Below, piece after piece: positions 8,083-15,119 of a DNA stretch of 57,349 nt; within the stretch, counting starts at the first letter, position 1, and each line of letters opens with the position of its first letter. The position numbers were made by a program, and so were the translations under genes. Source of the DNA: Halieaceae bacterium UBA5085 (GTDB lineage Bacteria; Pseudomonadota; Gammaproteobacteria; Pseudomonadales; Halieaceae). Below the pieces are notes generated by a model. That model searched no databases, had not been told where the DNA came from, and was given only the letters and a program-made list of their open reading frames with translations. The DNA is taken from positions 270,967-328,315 of the forward strand of contig DIAF01000045.1 of assembly GCA_002414665.1 (NCBI GenBank). The letters are read 5' to 3'.

Positions 8083-8775
8083 GTGACGGATGATCCACAA
8101 CTCAGTTTCGTGATCCCGGTGTTGAACGAGGGACGGCGCATTAAAGGCCTGCTGGATAGATTGCGCGCCGGCTTTCCCCAGGCCGAGCGCATTGTGGTCG
8201 ACGGCGGCAGTGTCGATGACAGTGTGGCCCAGGCGCTGCCCGGTGCAACCGCGTTGCTGATGACCGCAGCCGGCAGGGCAGCACAGATGAACCTGGGGGC
8301 CCAGACCGCACGGGGAGAGTATCTGCTATTCCTGCACGCCGACACGCTGCCCCTGTTTTCGGGTGATGCGCTGGCGACGGCGCTCTCTGCGCGCCCGGCC
8401 TGGGGCTTTTTTGCCGTGTGCCTGGACGGCCGGCGCGCCGTGTTCAGGGTCATCGAACGGGGGATTAGCTGGCGCTCCCGGGCAACCGGCATTGGCACCG
8501 GTGACCAGTTGCTGTTCGTGCGGCGCGACATGTTCGAAGCGGCGGGCGGCTACGCTGCGATACCGCTGATGGAAGACGTTGAGCTGAGCACGCGTTTGCG
8601 CCGGCAGCACTGGCCCCTGGTGCCTCGCGGTCTGCGGGTGCAAACGGCGAGTCGGCGCTGGGAGCAGCACGGCGTGGCCCGCACGGTAGTGCAGATGTGG
8701 CGGCTGCGCCTCGCGTTTGCGCTGGGGGCGAGTCCCGAGCGGTTGTGGCGGCAGTACTACAGGGTGCCGCGGTGA
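8083..8775 (+). CDS. Family 2 glycosyltransferase, rSAM/selenodomain-associated transferase 2 type
   Basis: 230 residues from a GTG. The N-terminus LSFVIPVLNEGRRI and IVVDGGSVDDS are GT-A nucleotide-sugar binding motifs; FLHADTLP carries the DxD-like metal site; GDQLLFVRRDMFEAAGGY and MEDVELSTRLRR match the acceptor-side ED motif. The overall pattern is that of the TIGR04283 family. The substrate is not known for the family. Its stop overlaps the GTG start of the next gene as GTGA, so the two are translationally coupled. Confidence 0.88.
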   Translation: MTDDPQLSFVIPVLNEGRRIKGLLDRLRAGFPQAERIVVDGGSVDDSVAQALPGATALLMTAAGRAAQMNLGAQTARGEYLLFLHADTLPLFSGDALATALSARPAWGFFAVCLDGRRAVFRVIERGISWRSRATGIGTGDQLLFVRRDMFEAAGGYAAIPLMEDVELSTRLRRQHWPLVPRGLRVQTASRRWEQHGVARTVVQMWRLRLAFALGASPERLWRQYYRVPR

Positions 8776-9404
8776 GTGTGTTGCTGCAGCAGTTCGCCCG
8801 TGTCCCGGTCGCCGGCAGGGTGAAAACCCGTATGCAGCCGGCGCTGAGTGCTGAACAGGCTTGCGCGCTGCATGAGGCCCTTGTTCTGTGGACCAGTCGC
8901 ACGCTGTTGCAGGCGGAGCTCGGGAGGGTAGAGCTGTGGGCGGCAGATGGCGTCGAGCATCCGTTATTCCAGCGTTGCCTGAGCGAGGGGGTGAGCCAGG
9001 TCTGCCTGCAGCGGGGTGAGGACCTGGGCCAGCGCATGCAGCACGCGCTCGCGAGTGGGCTGCGACGGGCGGCTGGGGTGTTGCTGGTGGGCAGCGATTG
9101 CCCGGGGATCGATGCGGCCTACCTGCGCGGCGCGATTCGAGCACTGCAGCGCACCGACCTTGTGCTCGGCCCGGCACTGGACGGGGGTTTTGTGCTGATC
9201 GCGGTGCGCCGCCCGGTATCTGACAGGGTGTTTGCGGGAGTGCGGTGGGGCTCTGAAACCGTGTTGGAGGAGACGCTTGAGGGCGCACAGGCGGCGGGCT
9301 ACAGCACGCGGCTGCTCACACCCCTGCAGGATATAGACCGCCCGGAGGATTTGCCGGTATGGCGAGGGCTGCAGGCCGTCGCCGGGCCGGTGGTCAGGCG
9401 CTAG
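8772..9404 (+). CDS. Nucleotidyltransferase-like protein, rSAM/selenodomain-associated transferase 1 type
   Basis: 210 residues from the GTG at 8772, which overlaps the previous stop. The N-terminus (FARVPVAGRVKTRM) is the glycosyl/nucleotidyltransferase-like P-loop of the DUF2064/TIGR04282 family. Further motifs are QRGEDLGQRMQHAL, VLLVGSDCPGID and LGPALDGGFVLIAVRRP. Members commonly pair with the TIGR04283 protein, as here. The radical-SAM/selenodomain protein that gives the families their names is absent nearby. The last 11 bp overlap the convergent gene at 9394. Confidence 0.88.
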   Translation: MSVLLQQFARVPVAGRVKTRMQPALSAEQACALHEALVLWTSRTLLQAELGRVELWAADGVEHPLFQRCLSEGVSQVCLQRGEDLGQRMQHALASGLRRAAGVLLVGSDCPGIDAAYLRGAIRALQRTDLVLGPALDGGFVLIAVRRPVSDRVFAGVRWGSETVLEETLEGAQAAGYSTRLLTPLQDIDRPEDLPVWRGLQAVAGPVVRR

Positions 9405-9786
9405 CGGCTGCCGCGCTGCGCTGTGGTTCCTCGGCGCTAGCCCGGGAGCGCTGGTACAGCAGCCAGGCTATGGCGGTGCAATAGCCGAGGTTGGTCTGTA
9501 ATTCGCCGTCCGGATCGCTCAGAAAGGCGCGCTGGCTGGCAAGCCCCCTGATGCGACTCGCCATTTCCGGGCGATAGGCCAGGTAGCGATCCCAGATATC
9601 GCGGTGCTGCGCTGCGGTGATGTGGTAGAGGCCGAGACCGTTGCTGCGCGGGGAAAACAGGCCCAGTTCCGGTGCCGCTATGGCGGCTTGAAGCAGGAAG
9701 TCTTCACAGGCCGGGGTCCACACGCCGAGGTATTTCAGCGTGGGGCGGATGACCTGGTCTCTCAGGTGTTCTGCCGTTACGTACAT
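9394..9786 (-). CDS. Small phage-lysozyme-like conserved protein
   Basis: 130 residues from an ATG with GAGAGGA about 9 nt upstream. The centre, PELGLFSPRSNGLGLYHITAAQHRDIWDRYLAYR, recalls small phage or prophage lysozyme-like proteins in which a helix with Glu is followed by G-L-Y/F-Q-M-x-x-x-T-H-x-D-I-W. No signal peptide or transmembrane segment is seen, and the C-terminus is Ala-rich and probably disordered. Function is not established; a co-opted phage structural or lytic domain is possible. It converges with and slightly overlaps the gene to its left. Confidence 0.6.
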   Translation of the reverse strand: MYVTAEHLRDQVIRPTLKYLGVWTPACEDFLLQAAIAAPELGLFSPRSNGLGLYHITAAQHRDIWDRYLAYRPEMASRIRGLASQRAFLSDPDGELQTNLGYCTAIAWLLYQRSRASAEEPQRSAAAASA

Positions 9787-10095
9787 GGGCCGTATCCTCT
9801 CGGGAAGCCGATTGAATTCTCTACCGCCGTATCGTGTGTCAATCCTATGTCGACGCTTTTATTGTGGGTGCGGTATTCGGTTGTGCGGCCCGAACACCCC
9901 CGAGCGCCTCAGGTCTTTTTTAGCACAGGATTTGAATAAATCCAACAAAAATAACGGCTTGCGTGTAATTATTTACTAAATGGATGCGGAAGGCTGTGTA
10001 ACTGGCCTTTTATGAGCCTGAGCTTTGGTGGATATCGTCTTTAAAAATCTCTTAAATGCGGCAAAAAATAGCCTAAAGACGATAAAAGTAACGAA
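9787..10095. other. AT-rich intergenic region with a promoter candidate and an inverted repeat
   Basis: 309 bp without a convincing gene. On the minus strand an exact TTGACA -35 (9837-9842) lies upstream of the gene ending at 9394; a GAGAAT -10 candidate sits 15 bp downstream, shorter than ideal. The right part (about 9925-10090) is clearly AT-rich against its surroundings and holds the 11-bp inverted repeat at 10033-10084. I see no tRNA or small ORF with a credible ribosome site. Confidence 0.5.
10033..10084. repeat. Perfect 11-bp inverted repeat with 30-nt spacer
   Basis: TATCGTCTTTA (10033-10043) is matched exactly by TAAAGACGATA (10074-10084). The spacer is A-rich. The structure lies 12 bp downstream of the yciH stop (minus strand), but no T-run follows the stem on either strand, so it is not a classic terminator. 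It could stabilise the yciH mRNA 3' end, be a transposon-end remnant or be a protein site. Confidence 0.45.
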
Positions 10096-10461
10096 TTAGC
10101 CGCCTGCGATTTTTACCGTAAAGCCGCGCCGCTCCAATTCGGCTTTCAGCAGTTGACGTTGGTCACCCTGTATTTCCACGGTGTCGTCCTTGATCGATCC
10201 ACCCACCCCGCACTTCTGCTTCAGGGCCTTGGCAAGGGACTTCAACGCATCGCCGGTGACCGGCAGCCCGCGAATCAGCGTGACGGCTTTGCCCCCGCGA
10301 CCCTTCGTCTCCCGGTGCAGGCGCACGATGCCGTCACCCACCGCAGCGGGACGGGCCTTGCCGCACACACAGCTCGCTTCCGGGCGCTGGCACTGGGGGC
10401 ACAGCCGGCCCCCGTCAGTGGAATAGACAAGGCGGGAGTTCTGGGCGTCGCGTCGAGACAC
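10096..10461 (-). CDS. yciH: SUI1-type translation initiation factor-like protein YciH
   Basis: About 121 residues from the GTG at 10461, chosen because AAGGA lies 8 nt upstream and the longer frame would run through the divergent slyX promoter. An N-terminal zinc-ribbon (LCPQCQRPEASCVCGK) is followed by the SUI1/eIF1 core: ETKGRGGKAVTLIRGL, LAKALKQKCGVGGSIKDDTVEIQGD and LKAELERRGFTVKIAGG. Bacterial YciH can act in start-codon discrimination and has been reported to inhibit translation under stress in E. coli. It is divergent from slyX. Confidence 0.93.
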   Translation of the reverse strand: MSRRDAQNSRLVYSTDGGRLCPQCQRPEASCVCGKARPAAVGDGIVRLHRETKGRGGKAVTLIRGLPVTGDALKSLAKALKQKCGVGGSIKDDTVEIQGDQRQLLKAELERRGFTVKIAGG

Positions 10462-10490
10462 GGGGATTTCCTTGTTGAGCGGTCCGCAGC

Positions 10491-10519
10491 AGTATATTAG
10501 CCTCGGCGCTGCAAATGAA
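10491..10519. promoter_or_regulatory. Divergent promoter candidates for yciH and slyX
   Basis: TATATT (10493-10498, plus) is a -10 for slyX, and TATACT (minus strand, 10491-10496) with TTCATT (10514-10519) 17 bp away is a candidate for yciH. The two -10 elements overlap, so only one polymerase could bind at a time. The slyX -35 is weak. Confidence 0.4.
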
Positions 10520-10541
10520 TGGCGCCGCGAGGAGGCACACC

Positions 10542-10763
10542 GTGAAGAAAAAGGAATTGCTGCAGATGCTTGAGGAGCTGCAGAGCCAGGTCGCCTTTCA
10601 GGAAGATGCGCTGCAAGCGCTGCAGGCCGCACTGACCAGTCAGCAACAGGACCTGCTGGTGTTTCGTCGTCAACTGCAGCTGCTCAAAGAGCGGCAGGAT
10701 GAGCAGGCTGCCGCCCTGGGCGACGCGCGGCCTGAAGGGCGCGAGGCACCGCCTCACTACTGA
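10542..10763 (+). CDS. slyX: SlyX family coiled-coil protein
   Basis: 73 residues from the GTG at 10542, which has GAGGAG 6-7 nt upstream; an ATG at 10515 is in frame but lacks a ribosome site. The sequence is almost one coiled coil, with heptads through L-L-Q-M-L-E-E-L-Q-S-Q-V-A-F-Q-E-D-A-L-Q and LVFRRQLQLLKER, ending in PPHY, the conserved SlyX C-terminus. Cellular role is unknown for the family. A terminator-like structure follows. Confidence 0.9.
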   Translation: MKKKELLQMLEELQSQVAFQEDALQALQAALTSQQQDLLVFRRQLQLLKERQDEQAAALGDARPEGREAPPHY

Positions 10764-10798
10764 GCGCGGGCGCGCGGCGCGCCGGGAGCCGTTCGGCC

Positions 10799-10854
10799 AG
10801 CGCCCTGTGCAACTTGCCTCCCGTGGGCAAATCGCCCACACTTTGGCGCTTTTT
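10799..10854 (+). terminator. Terminator-like structure after slyX
   Basis: Outer arms AGCGCC (10799-10804) and GGCGCT (10845-10850) enclose a perfect inner hairpin GTGGGC/GCCCAC (10823-10828 and 10834-10839). The outer stem runs straight into TTTT (10851-10854). It would end slyX transcription before the acyl-CoA dehydrogenase operon. The long interior loop makes it less certain than a simple hairpin. Confidence 0.45.
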
Positions 10855-10884
10855 ACATACGTATCAAACTGACAGGAAATGAGC

Positions 10885-12123
10885 ATGTCCGAAGCCTCTG
10901 CCCGTAAAGATACCCCTGCCCAGGCCGAGTTCCGCGCCTACTGCCGCGACTGGCTGGCTGCCAACAAGCCCGGCGAGCCGCCGGTGCGCTTGCCGCAGAC
11001 CCCGCTCGAGATCATGACGACAGAGCAGCTGGGTTATCTGCAGGCCTGGCAGAAAGCCGCCTACGAGGCTGGCCTGGTCGGCTGCGACTACCCGGAAGCG
11101 GTCGGGGGCGGTGGGCGCAAGGACTGCCAGCGCGTGGCCAATGAGGAAATGCTGGCCGCCCGCACGCCGTTCTTTCCCAACGTGATTGGTCTCGGCATGG
11201 CCGCGCCGACGGTCTTCTATCATGCCCGGGAAGAGGTCAAGGCAGAGCTTCTGCCACGGCTTTTCTCGGGTGAGGACATCTGGTGCCAGGGATTCAGTGA
11301 GCCCGGCGCGGGGTCCGACCTGGCCAGTGTGCAGACCTTTGCAGAGAAGCGCGACGACAAGTGGGTGATCAATGGTCACAAGGTATGGACTTCCCTTGCG
11401 CACTTTGCCGAGTGGATGATTATCCTTCTGCGCACCGACAAGTCACACAAGTATGACGGGCTTTCTTACTTCGTCGTACCCATCCGTGCAGCGCTGGGCA
11501 AGGGCGTGACCGTGCGGCCGCTGATCAAGATTACCGGCGAGACCGGCTTCAATGAAGTGATTTTCGACAACCTCGAGGTTGACGACCGCTATCGCCTGGA
11601 TGAACTGGGCAAGGGGTGGCAGGTGGCCATGACCACCCTGCTGCACGAGCGTGGTGCCGGCGAACTGCAGACACCGCGTTCCGGTGGCATGAAAAACCGC
11701 TCCAGTCACAACATCACGACATCCGCCGTTATCGACCTCGCGCGGCAGACACGCCGGGGTGACGGCACGGCAGCGGACGACCCGCTGCTGCGCGACAAGC
11801 TGATGCGTCAGCTCATCCGTGAAGAGGGGCTGAGGCAGAACCAGCGTCGCTCGCGTGTGCAGGCACTCCTCGACCACCCGATGCGCCTGCCGCTGCAGAA
11901 CAAGCTCCTTGCCAGCGAGATTGCCCAGTCGATCGCTGCCCTGGCGGTGGAGGTCGAGGGGATGGCATCGTCCTTGTACATGGGGGACAGCAATGCACCC
12001 GCAGGGGGTCAATGGCCTCTGTCTTACATGAATTCCTACGGCATGACCATTGCGGCAGGCACCAGTGAGGTGCAGCGCAATATCCTCGGCGAGCGTGTGC
12101 TCGGTCTGCCCAAATCGAAGTAA
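10885..12123 (+). CDS. Acyl-CoA dehydrogenase, subunit with the GTSEVQRN motif
   Basis: 412 residues from the ATG at 10885; an ATG at 10879 is too close to the AGGAA ribosome site. It has the acyl-CoA dehydrogenase fold: N-terminal helices, GFSEPGAGSDLASVQT for FAD and substrate, a beta domain WVINGHKVWTSLAHFAEWM, and a C-terminal helical domain ending in AAGTSEVQRNILGERVLGLP, which binds FAD across the subunit interface. It oxidises an acyl-CoA to the enoyl-CoA. The partner acyl-CoA dehydrogenase begins 27 bp downstream, a layout typical of heteromeric enzymes acting on steroid side chains or other bulky acyl-CoAs. The substrate cannot be told from sequence. Confidence 0.93.
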   Translation: MSEASARKDTPAQAEFRAYCRDWLAANKPGEPPVRLPQTPLEIMTTEQLGYLQAWQKAAYEAGLVGCDYPEAVGGGGRKDCQRVANEEMLAARTPFFPNVIGLGMAAPTVFYHAREEVKAELLPRLFSGEDIWCQGFSEPGAGSDLASVQTFAEKRDDKWVINGHKVWTSLAHFAEWMIILLRTDKSHKYDGLSYFVVPIRAALGKGVTVRPLIKITGETGFNEVIFDNLEVDDRYRLDELGKGWQVAMTTLLHERGAGELQTPRSGGMKNRSSHNITTSAVIDLARQTRRGDGTAADDPLLRDKLMRQLIREEGLRQNQRRSRVQALLDHPMRLPLQNKLLASEIAQSIAALAVEVEGMASSLYMGDSNAPAGGQWPLSYMNSYGMTIAAGTSEVQRNILGERVLGLPKSK

Positions 12124-12150
12124 GTTGAAGCCGTTACAAGGAGAACATTG

Positions 12151-13278
12151 ATGACACAACCCAACAATTACGGCTTCGGTGAGGAGGCTGCGCTGCTCAA
12201 GGAATCTGCGCGCAAATTCTTCCGTGAGCATTTGCCCACCGACAGGCTGCATGCGCTGGTGGCCTCAGACCCCACCCCCGGCCGGGAGCCGACGTGCCAG
12301 TGGGATGAGGCGCTCTGGGCGCAGTTGGTGGAGCTCGGCTGGACCATGCTCGCCGTGCCGGAGGAGGCGGGCGGCGTCGGTATGCCGGTGGCCGCTGTCG
12401 CCGGGCTGGTCGAAGAAGTGGGTCGCGCGGCCTTTCCCTGTCCGCTGTTGGCTACTCTGAACGCGACCTACGTGCTGGTGGCCTGTGGCGAAGCGGGCGC
12501 CCTGGGCCTGGCAGACATTGCTGCCGGCAAAGCTGCGACCCTGGCCCTGACTGACAGGCATGGCTCCTGGGACCCCGCAGCGACCGAGGTTGTATACCGT
12601 GATGGCGGGCTCCACGGCACGGCCTGGTTCGTTCAGGATGCGGGCAAGTGCGAGCGGTTGCTGGTGTGTGCCAGCACCGATGCGGGTTACGGCCTGTTCT
12701 GGGTCGACGCCAATGCCACCGGTGTCACCGCCGAGGCCGACGGTATTGTGGACCTCACCCGGGATCAGGCGCATATCGTATTCGATGGCGCACCGGGTGT
12801 AGAGGTCAGTAACAATGCGCTGTCAGCCCTGCACCATGCCATGCCAGCGATCTGGACGCTGCTGGCTGCCGATATGGTGGGCGCCGGCGAGTGGCAGTTG
12901 CAGACCACGGTGGAGTACGTCACCACGCGCAAGCAGTTTGACCGGCCGCTGGGCTTCTTCCAGGCCATCAAGCATCCACTGGTGGAGGTGATGGTACAGA
13001 TCGATGAGGCCAAGTCACTGGTCTATAACGCTGCCTGCGCCTGCGACAGCGAGCCCGGGAAAGCGGCGCAGTACGCGCATATGGCGAAGGCCTCGGCGAG
13101 CGACATGGCTGCGTACGCCAGCAGCCGCTCTGTGCAGAGTCATGGCGGCATTGGCTTTACCTGGGAATGCTACGTGCACCTGTATTTCAAACGTCAGAAG
13201 CACTCCCAGGTGTTGTGGGGTGACGGTGCCTGGCACCGCGCCCGTCTGGCCGATATAGTCATTGGCACTGCGGCATGA
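12151..13278 (+). CDS. Acyl-CoA dehydrogenase, partner subunit with the HGGIGFTWE motif
   Basis: 375 residues from the ATG at 12151, with AAGGAG 7 nt upstream; a TTG three bases earlier is less likely. The N-terminal half is divergent. The C-terminal half holds TTVEYVTTRKQFDRPLGFFQ and VQSHGGIGFTWECYVHLYFKR, the signature of the second subunit type in two-gene acyl-CoA dehydrogenases (ChsE-like pairs). It lacks the GTSE-Q-R-N motif found in the first gene, so a mixed heterotetramer is the likely active form. The next gene's ATG lies 31 bp past the stop, so all three may be one operon. Confidence 0.92.
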   Translation: MTQPNNYGFGEEAALLKESARKFFREHLPTDRLHALVASDPTPGREPTCQWDEALWAQLVELGWTMLAVPEEAGGVGMPVAAVAGLVEEVGRAAFPCPLLATLNATYVLVACGEAGALGLADIAAGKAATLALTDRHGSWDPAATEVVYRDGGLHGTAWFVQDAGKCERLLVCASTDAGYGLFWVDANATGVTAEADGIVDLTRDQAHIVFDGAPGVEVSNNALSALHHAMPAIWTLLAADMVGAGEWQLQTTVEYVTTRKQFDRPLGFFQAIKHPLVEVMVQIDEAKSLVYNAACACDSEPGKAAQYAHMAKASASDMAAYASSRSVQSHGGIGFTWECYVHLYFKRQKHSQVLWGDGAWHRARLADIVIGTAA

Positions 13279-13309
13279 AGCCCCTGCAGCCTGCAACGGA
13301 GACCACACT

Positions 13310-15019
13310 ATGAGTTGGAAGACCTGGGCGCTACTGGGGCTTACGTTTGCCGTGGGGATGTTCACACTGTTTTCGATTGCCACACGCCTGCCGGCGCCGC
13401 CTGAACACCAGGTATTCGTCAATGGCGAGGTCCTCACGATGGATGCGAGCAACCGGGTCGTACAGGCACTTTCGGTGCGCGGCGACCGTATAGAGGCGCT
13501 CGGGAGCAACGAGGACATCATGGCGTTGGTGGACGACCGGACCGAGGTGATCGACCTGGCGGGTCGGACGCTGATGCCGGGTTTCATTGATGCGCATGGG
13601 CACTTTCCCGGCTCCGCAATGAACACGGTTGCAGTTGACCTGAACAGCCCGCCGATTGGTGCGATTGAGGATATGGCGGGGCTGTTGTCCGCGCTGCGCG
13701 CCAGTGCTGCCACATTGCCAGAGGGCGAGTGGGTCACGGGGTTTGGATACGACGATACCCTGTTGGCAGAGCGCCGACACCCCACCCGCAAGGAACTCGA
13801 CGCGGTTGCGCCCGGGCACCCTGTCGCCCTTCTGCACATATCCGGGCACATGGTGGTTGCCAACAGTCTTGCGTTGGAGGCCGCGGGCATAGGCCCTGAG
13901 ACGCCAGACCCGGAAGGGGGTGTTATTGCGCGTGACCCCGACAGCGGCGAGTTGACCGGCCTGCTGGAAGAGACGGCCAGACTGCCCGTGGCGGCACGCA
14001 TGCTTGATCTGGGTGCCGTTGATTTCCTGCGCATGGTGAGCGCCGCAGTGCGCGAGTATGCCGAGCACGGTGTCACCACGGCGCAGGCTGGCGGGGCAGC
14101 TCCGCAGATGGTGACCGGGTTCAAGCTCGCCAGTCATCTCGGCCTGATCCCCCTGCGGCTGATGATCTTTCCCATGGAAGATGATTACGGTGAGGCGATC
14201 GCCGCAGGCACGTTTGACGAAGGCGACCTGGCTGCTCCACGCATTGACGTGGGCGCGGTGAAAATCATCGCAGATGGCAGCATTCAGGGTTTTACCGGCT
14301 ATCTGACGCGCCCCTATCACACGCCGTTCCACGGTGATGAAAACTATCGAGGCTATGCGGCGGTGCCCAGGGAGCGCCTGTTTGAGAAGATTGCGGCACT
14401 GCACGCGGCGGGGCAGCAAATTGCCGTGCACGGTAACGGTGATGCTTCTATTGACGATATCCTGGATGCCTTCGCCGCGGCGCAGGAGGCCCATCCCGCC
14501 GCAGATCCGCGGCTGATCCTGATTCACGCCCAAATGGCCCGTGAGGACCAGATTCAGCGCATGGCCGAGCTTGGGGTAACGCCGAGCTTCTTCGCTGCCC
14601 ACACGTTCTTCTGGGGTGACCGCCACCGCGACATCTTTATCGGCCCGGAGCGTGCGGCCCAGATCAGCCCGGCTGCCTGGGCACAGGCCGCGGGCCTGCG
14701 CTTCAGCTCCCACATGGATACTCCCGTGACCCCCATGCGGCCTCTGCAGGCGGCGTGGAGCCTGGTACATCGGCAGACCTTTGCCGGCGACGTGCTGGGC
14801 CCGGAACAGCGCGTAGATGTGATGACCGCGCTGCGTGCGGTGACCATCGACGCCGCCTGGCAGATTTTCCAGGAGGATAATCGCGGCTCGCTGGAACCGG
14901 GAAAATTCGCGGATCTGGTGTTGCTGGACGGTAGTCCGCTGCGTGACCCCATGGCTATGCGGGAACTCAAGGTGGACGCGACCTGGGTGGGCGGTGCGCT
15001 GGTCTACAAACGCGGTTAG
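13310..15019 (+). CDS. Membrane-anchored amidohydrolase (YtcJ-like, amidohydrolase family 3)
   Basis: 569 residues from the ATG at 13310 with ACGGAG just upstream. An N-terminal hydrophobic segment (W-A-L-L-G-L-T-F-A-V-G-M-F-T-L-F) suggests export or anchoring. The metal-dependent hydrolase features are present: VFVNGEVLTMD at the start of the beta sandwich, LMPGFIDAHGHFPG (HxH), the VGAVKIIADGSIQGFTGYL segment, AVHGNGDASIDDIL, LILIHAQMA, SSHMDTPVTPM, and the closing GSLEPGKFADLVLLD. The family hydrolyses C-N bonds in diverse substrates. Being downstream of the acyl-CoA dehydrogenases suggests it releases a small amide for further oxidation, which is inference. Confidence 0.9.
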   Translation: MSWKTWALLGLTFAVGMFTLFSIATRLPAPPEHQVFVNGEVLTMDASNRVVQALSVRGDRIEALGSNEDIMALVDDRTEVIDLAGRTLMPGFIDAHGHFPGSAMNTVAVDLNSPPIGAIEDMAGLLSALRASAATLPEGEWVTGFGYDDTLLAERRHPTRKELDAVAPGHPVALLHISGHMVVANSLALEAAGIGPETPDPEGGVIARDPDSGELTGLLEETARLPVAARMLDLGAVDFLRMVSAAVREYAEHGVTTAQAGGAAPQMVTGFKLASHLGLIPLRLMIFPMEDDYGEAIAAGTFDEGDLAAPRIDVGAVKIIADGSIQGFTGYLTRPYHTPFHGDENYRGYAAVPRERLFEKIAALHAAGQQIAVHGNGDASIDDILDAFAAAQEAHPAADPRLILIHAQMAREDQIQRMAELGVTPSFFAAHTFFWGDRHRDIFIGPERAAQISPAAWAQAAGLRFSSHMDTPVTPMRPLQAAWSLVHRQTFAGDVLGPEQRVDVMTALRAVTIDAAWQIFQEDNRGSLEPGKFADLVLLDGSPLRDPMAMRELKVDATWVGGALVYKRG

Positions 15020-15028
15020 GCAGCGGCG

Positions 15029-15057
15029 TGGACACCCGCGCCGCGATTCGCTATAAA
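15029..15057 (+). promoter_or_regulatory. Strong sigma-70 promoter candidate for the gene at 15120
   Basis: TGGACA (15029-15034), a 17-bp spacer and TATAAA (15052-15057): each hexamer matches consensus at five of six positions. Transcription would start near 15064, leaving a leader of about 55 nt. Confidence 0.6.
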
Positions 15058-15119
15058 GCGGGGGCAGTGCCGCTACTCGCGCCGGCAGGTGACAACAAAC
15101 AAGGGAATGCCCCTCACCC

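Noticed and set aside
10462..10632. Longer N-terminus for yciH
   Set aside because: It would overlap slyX and its promoter, and adds a Pro/Ser/Arg-rich stretch absent from the family; GTG 10461 has a good ribosome site.
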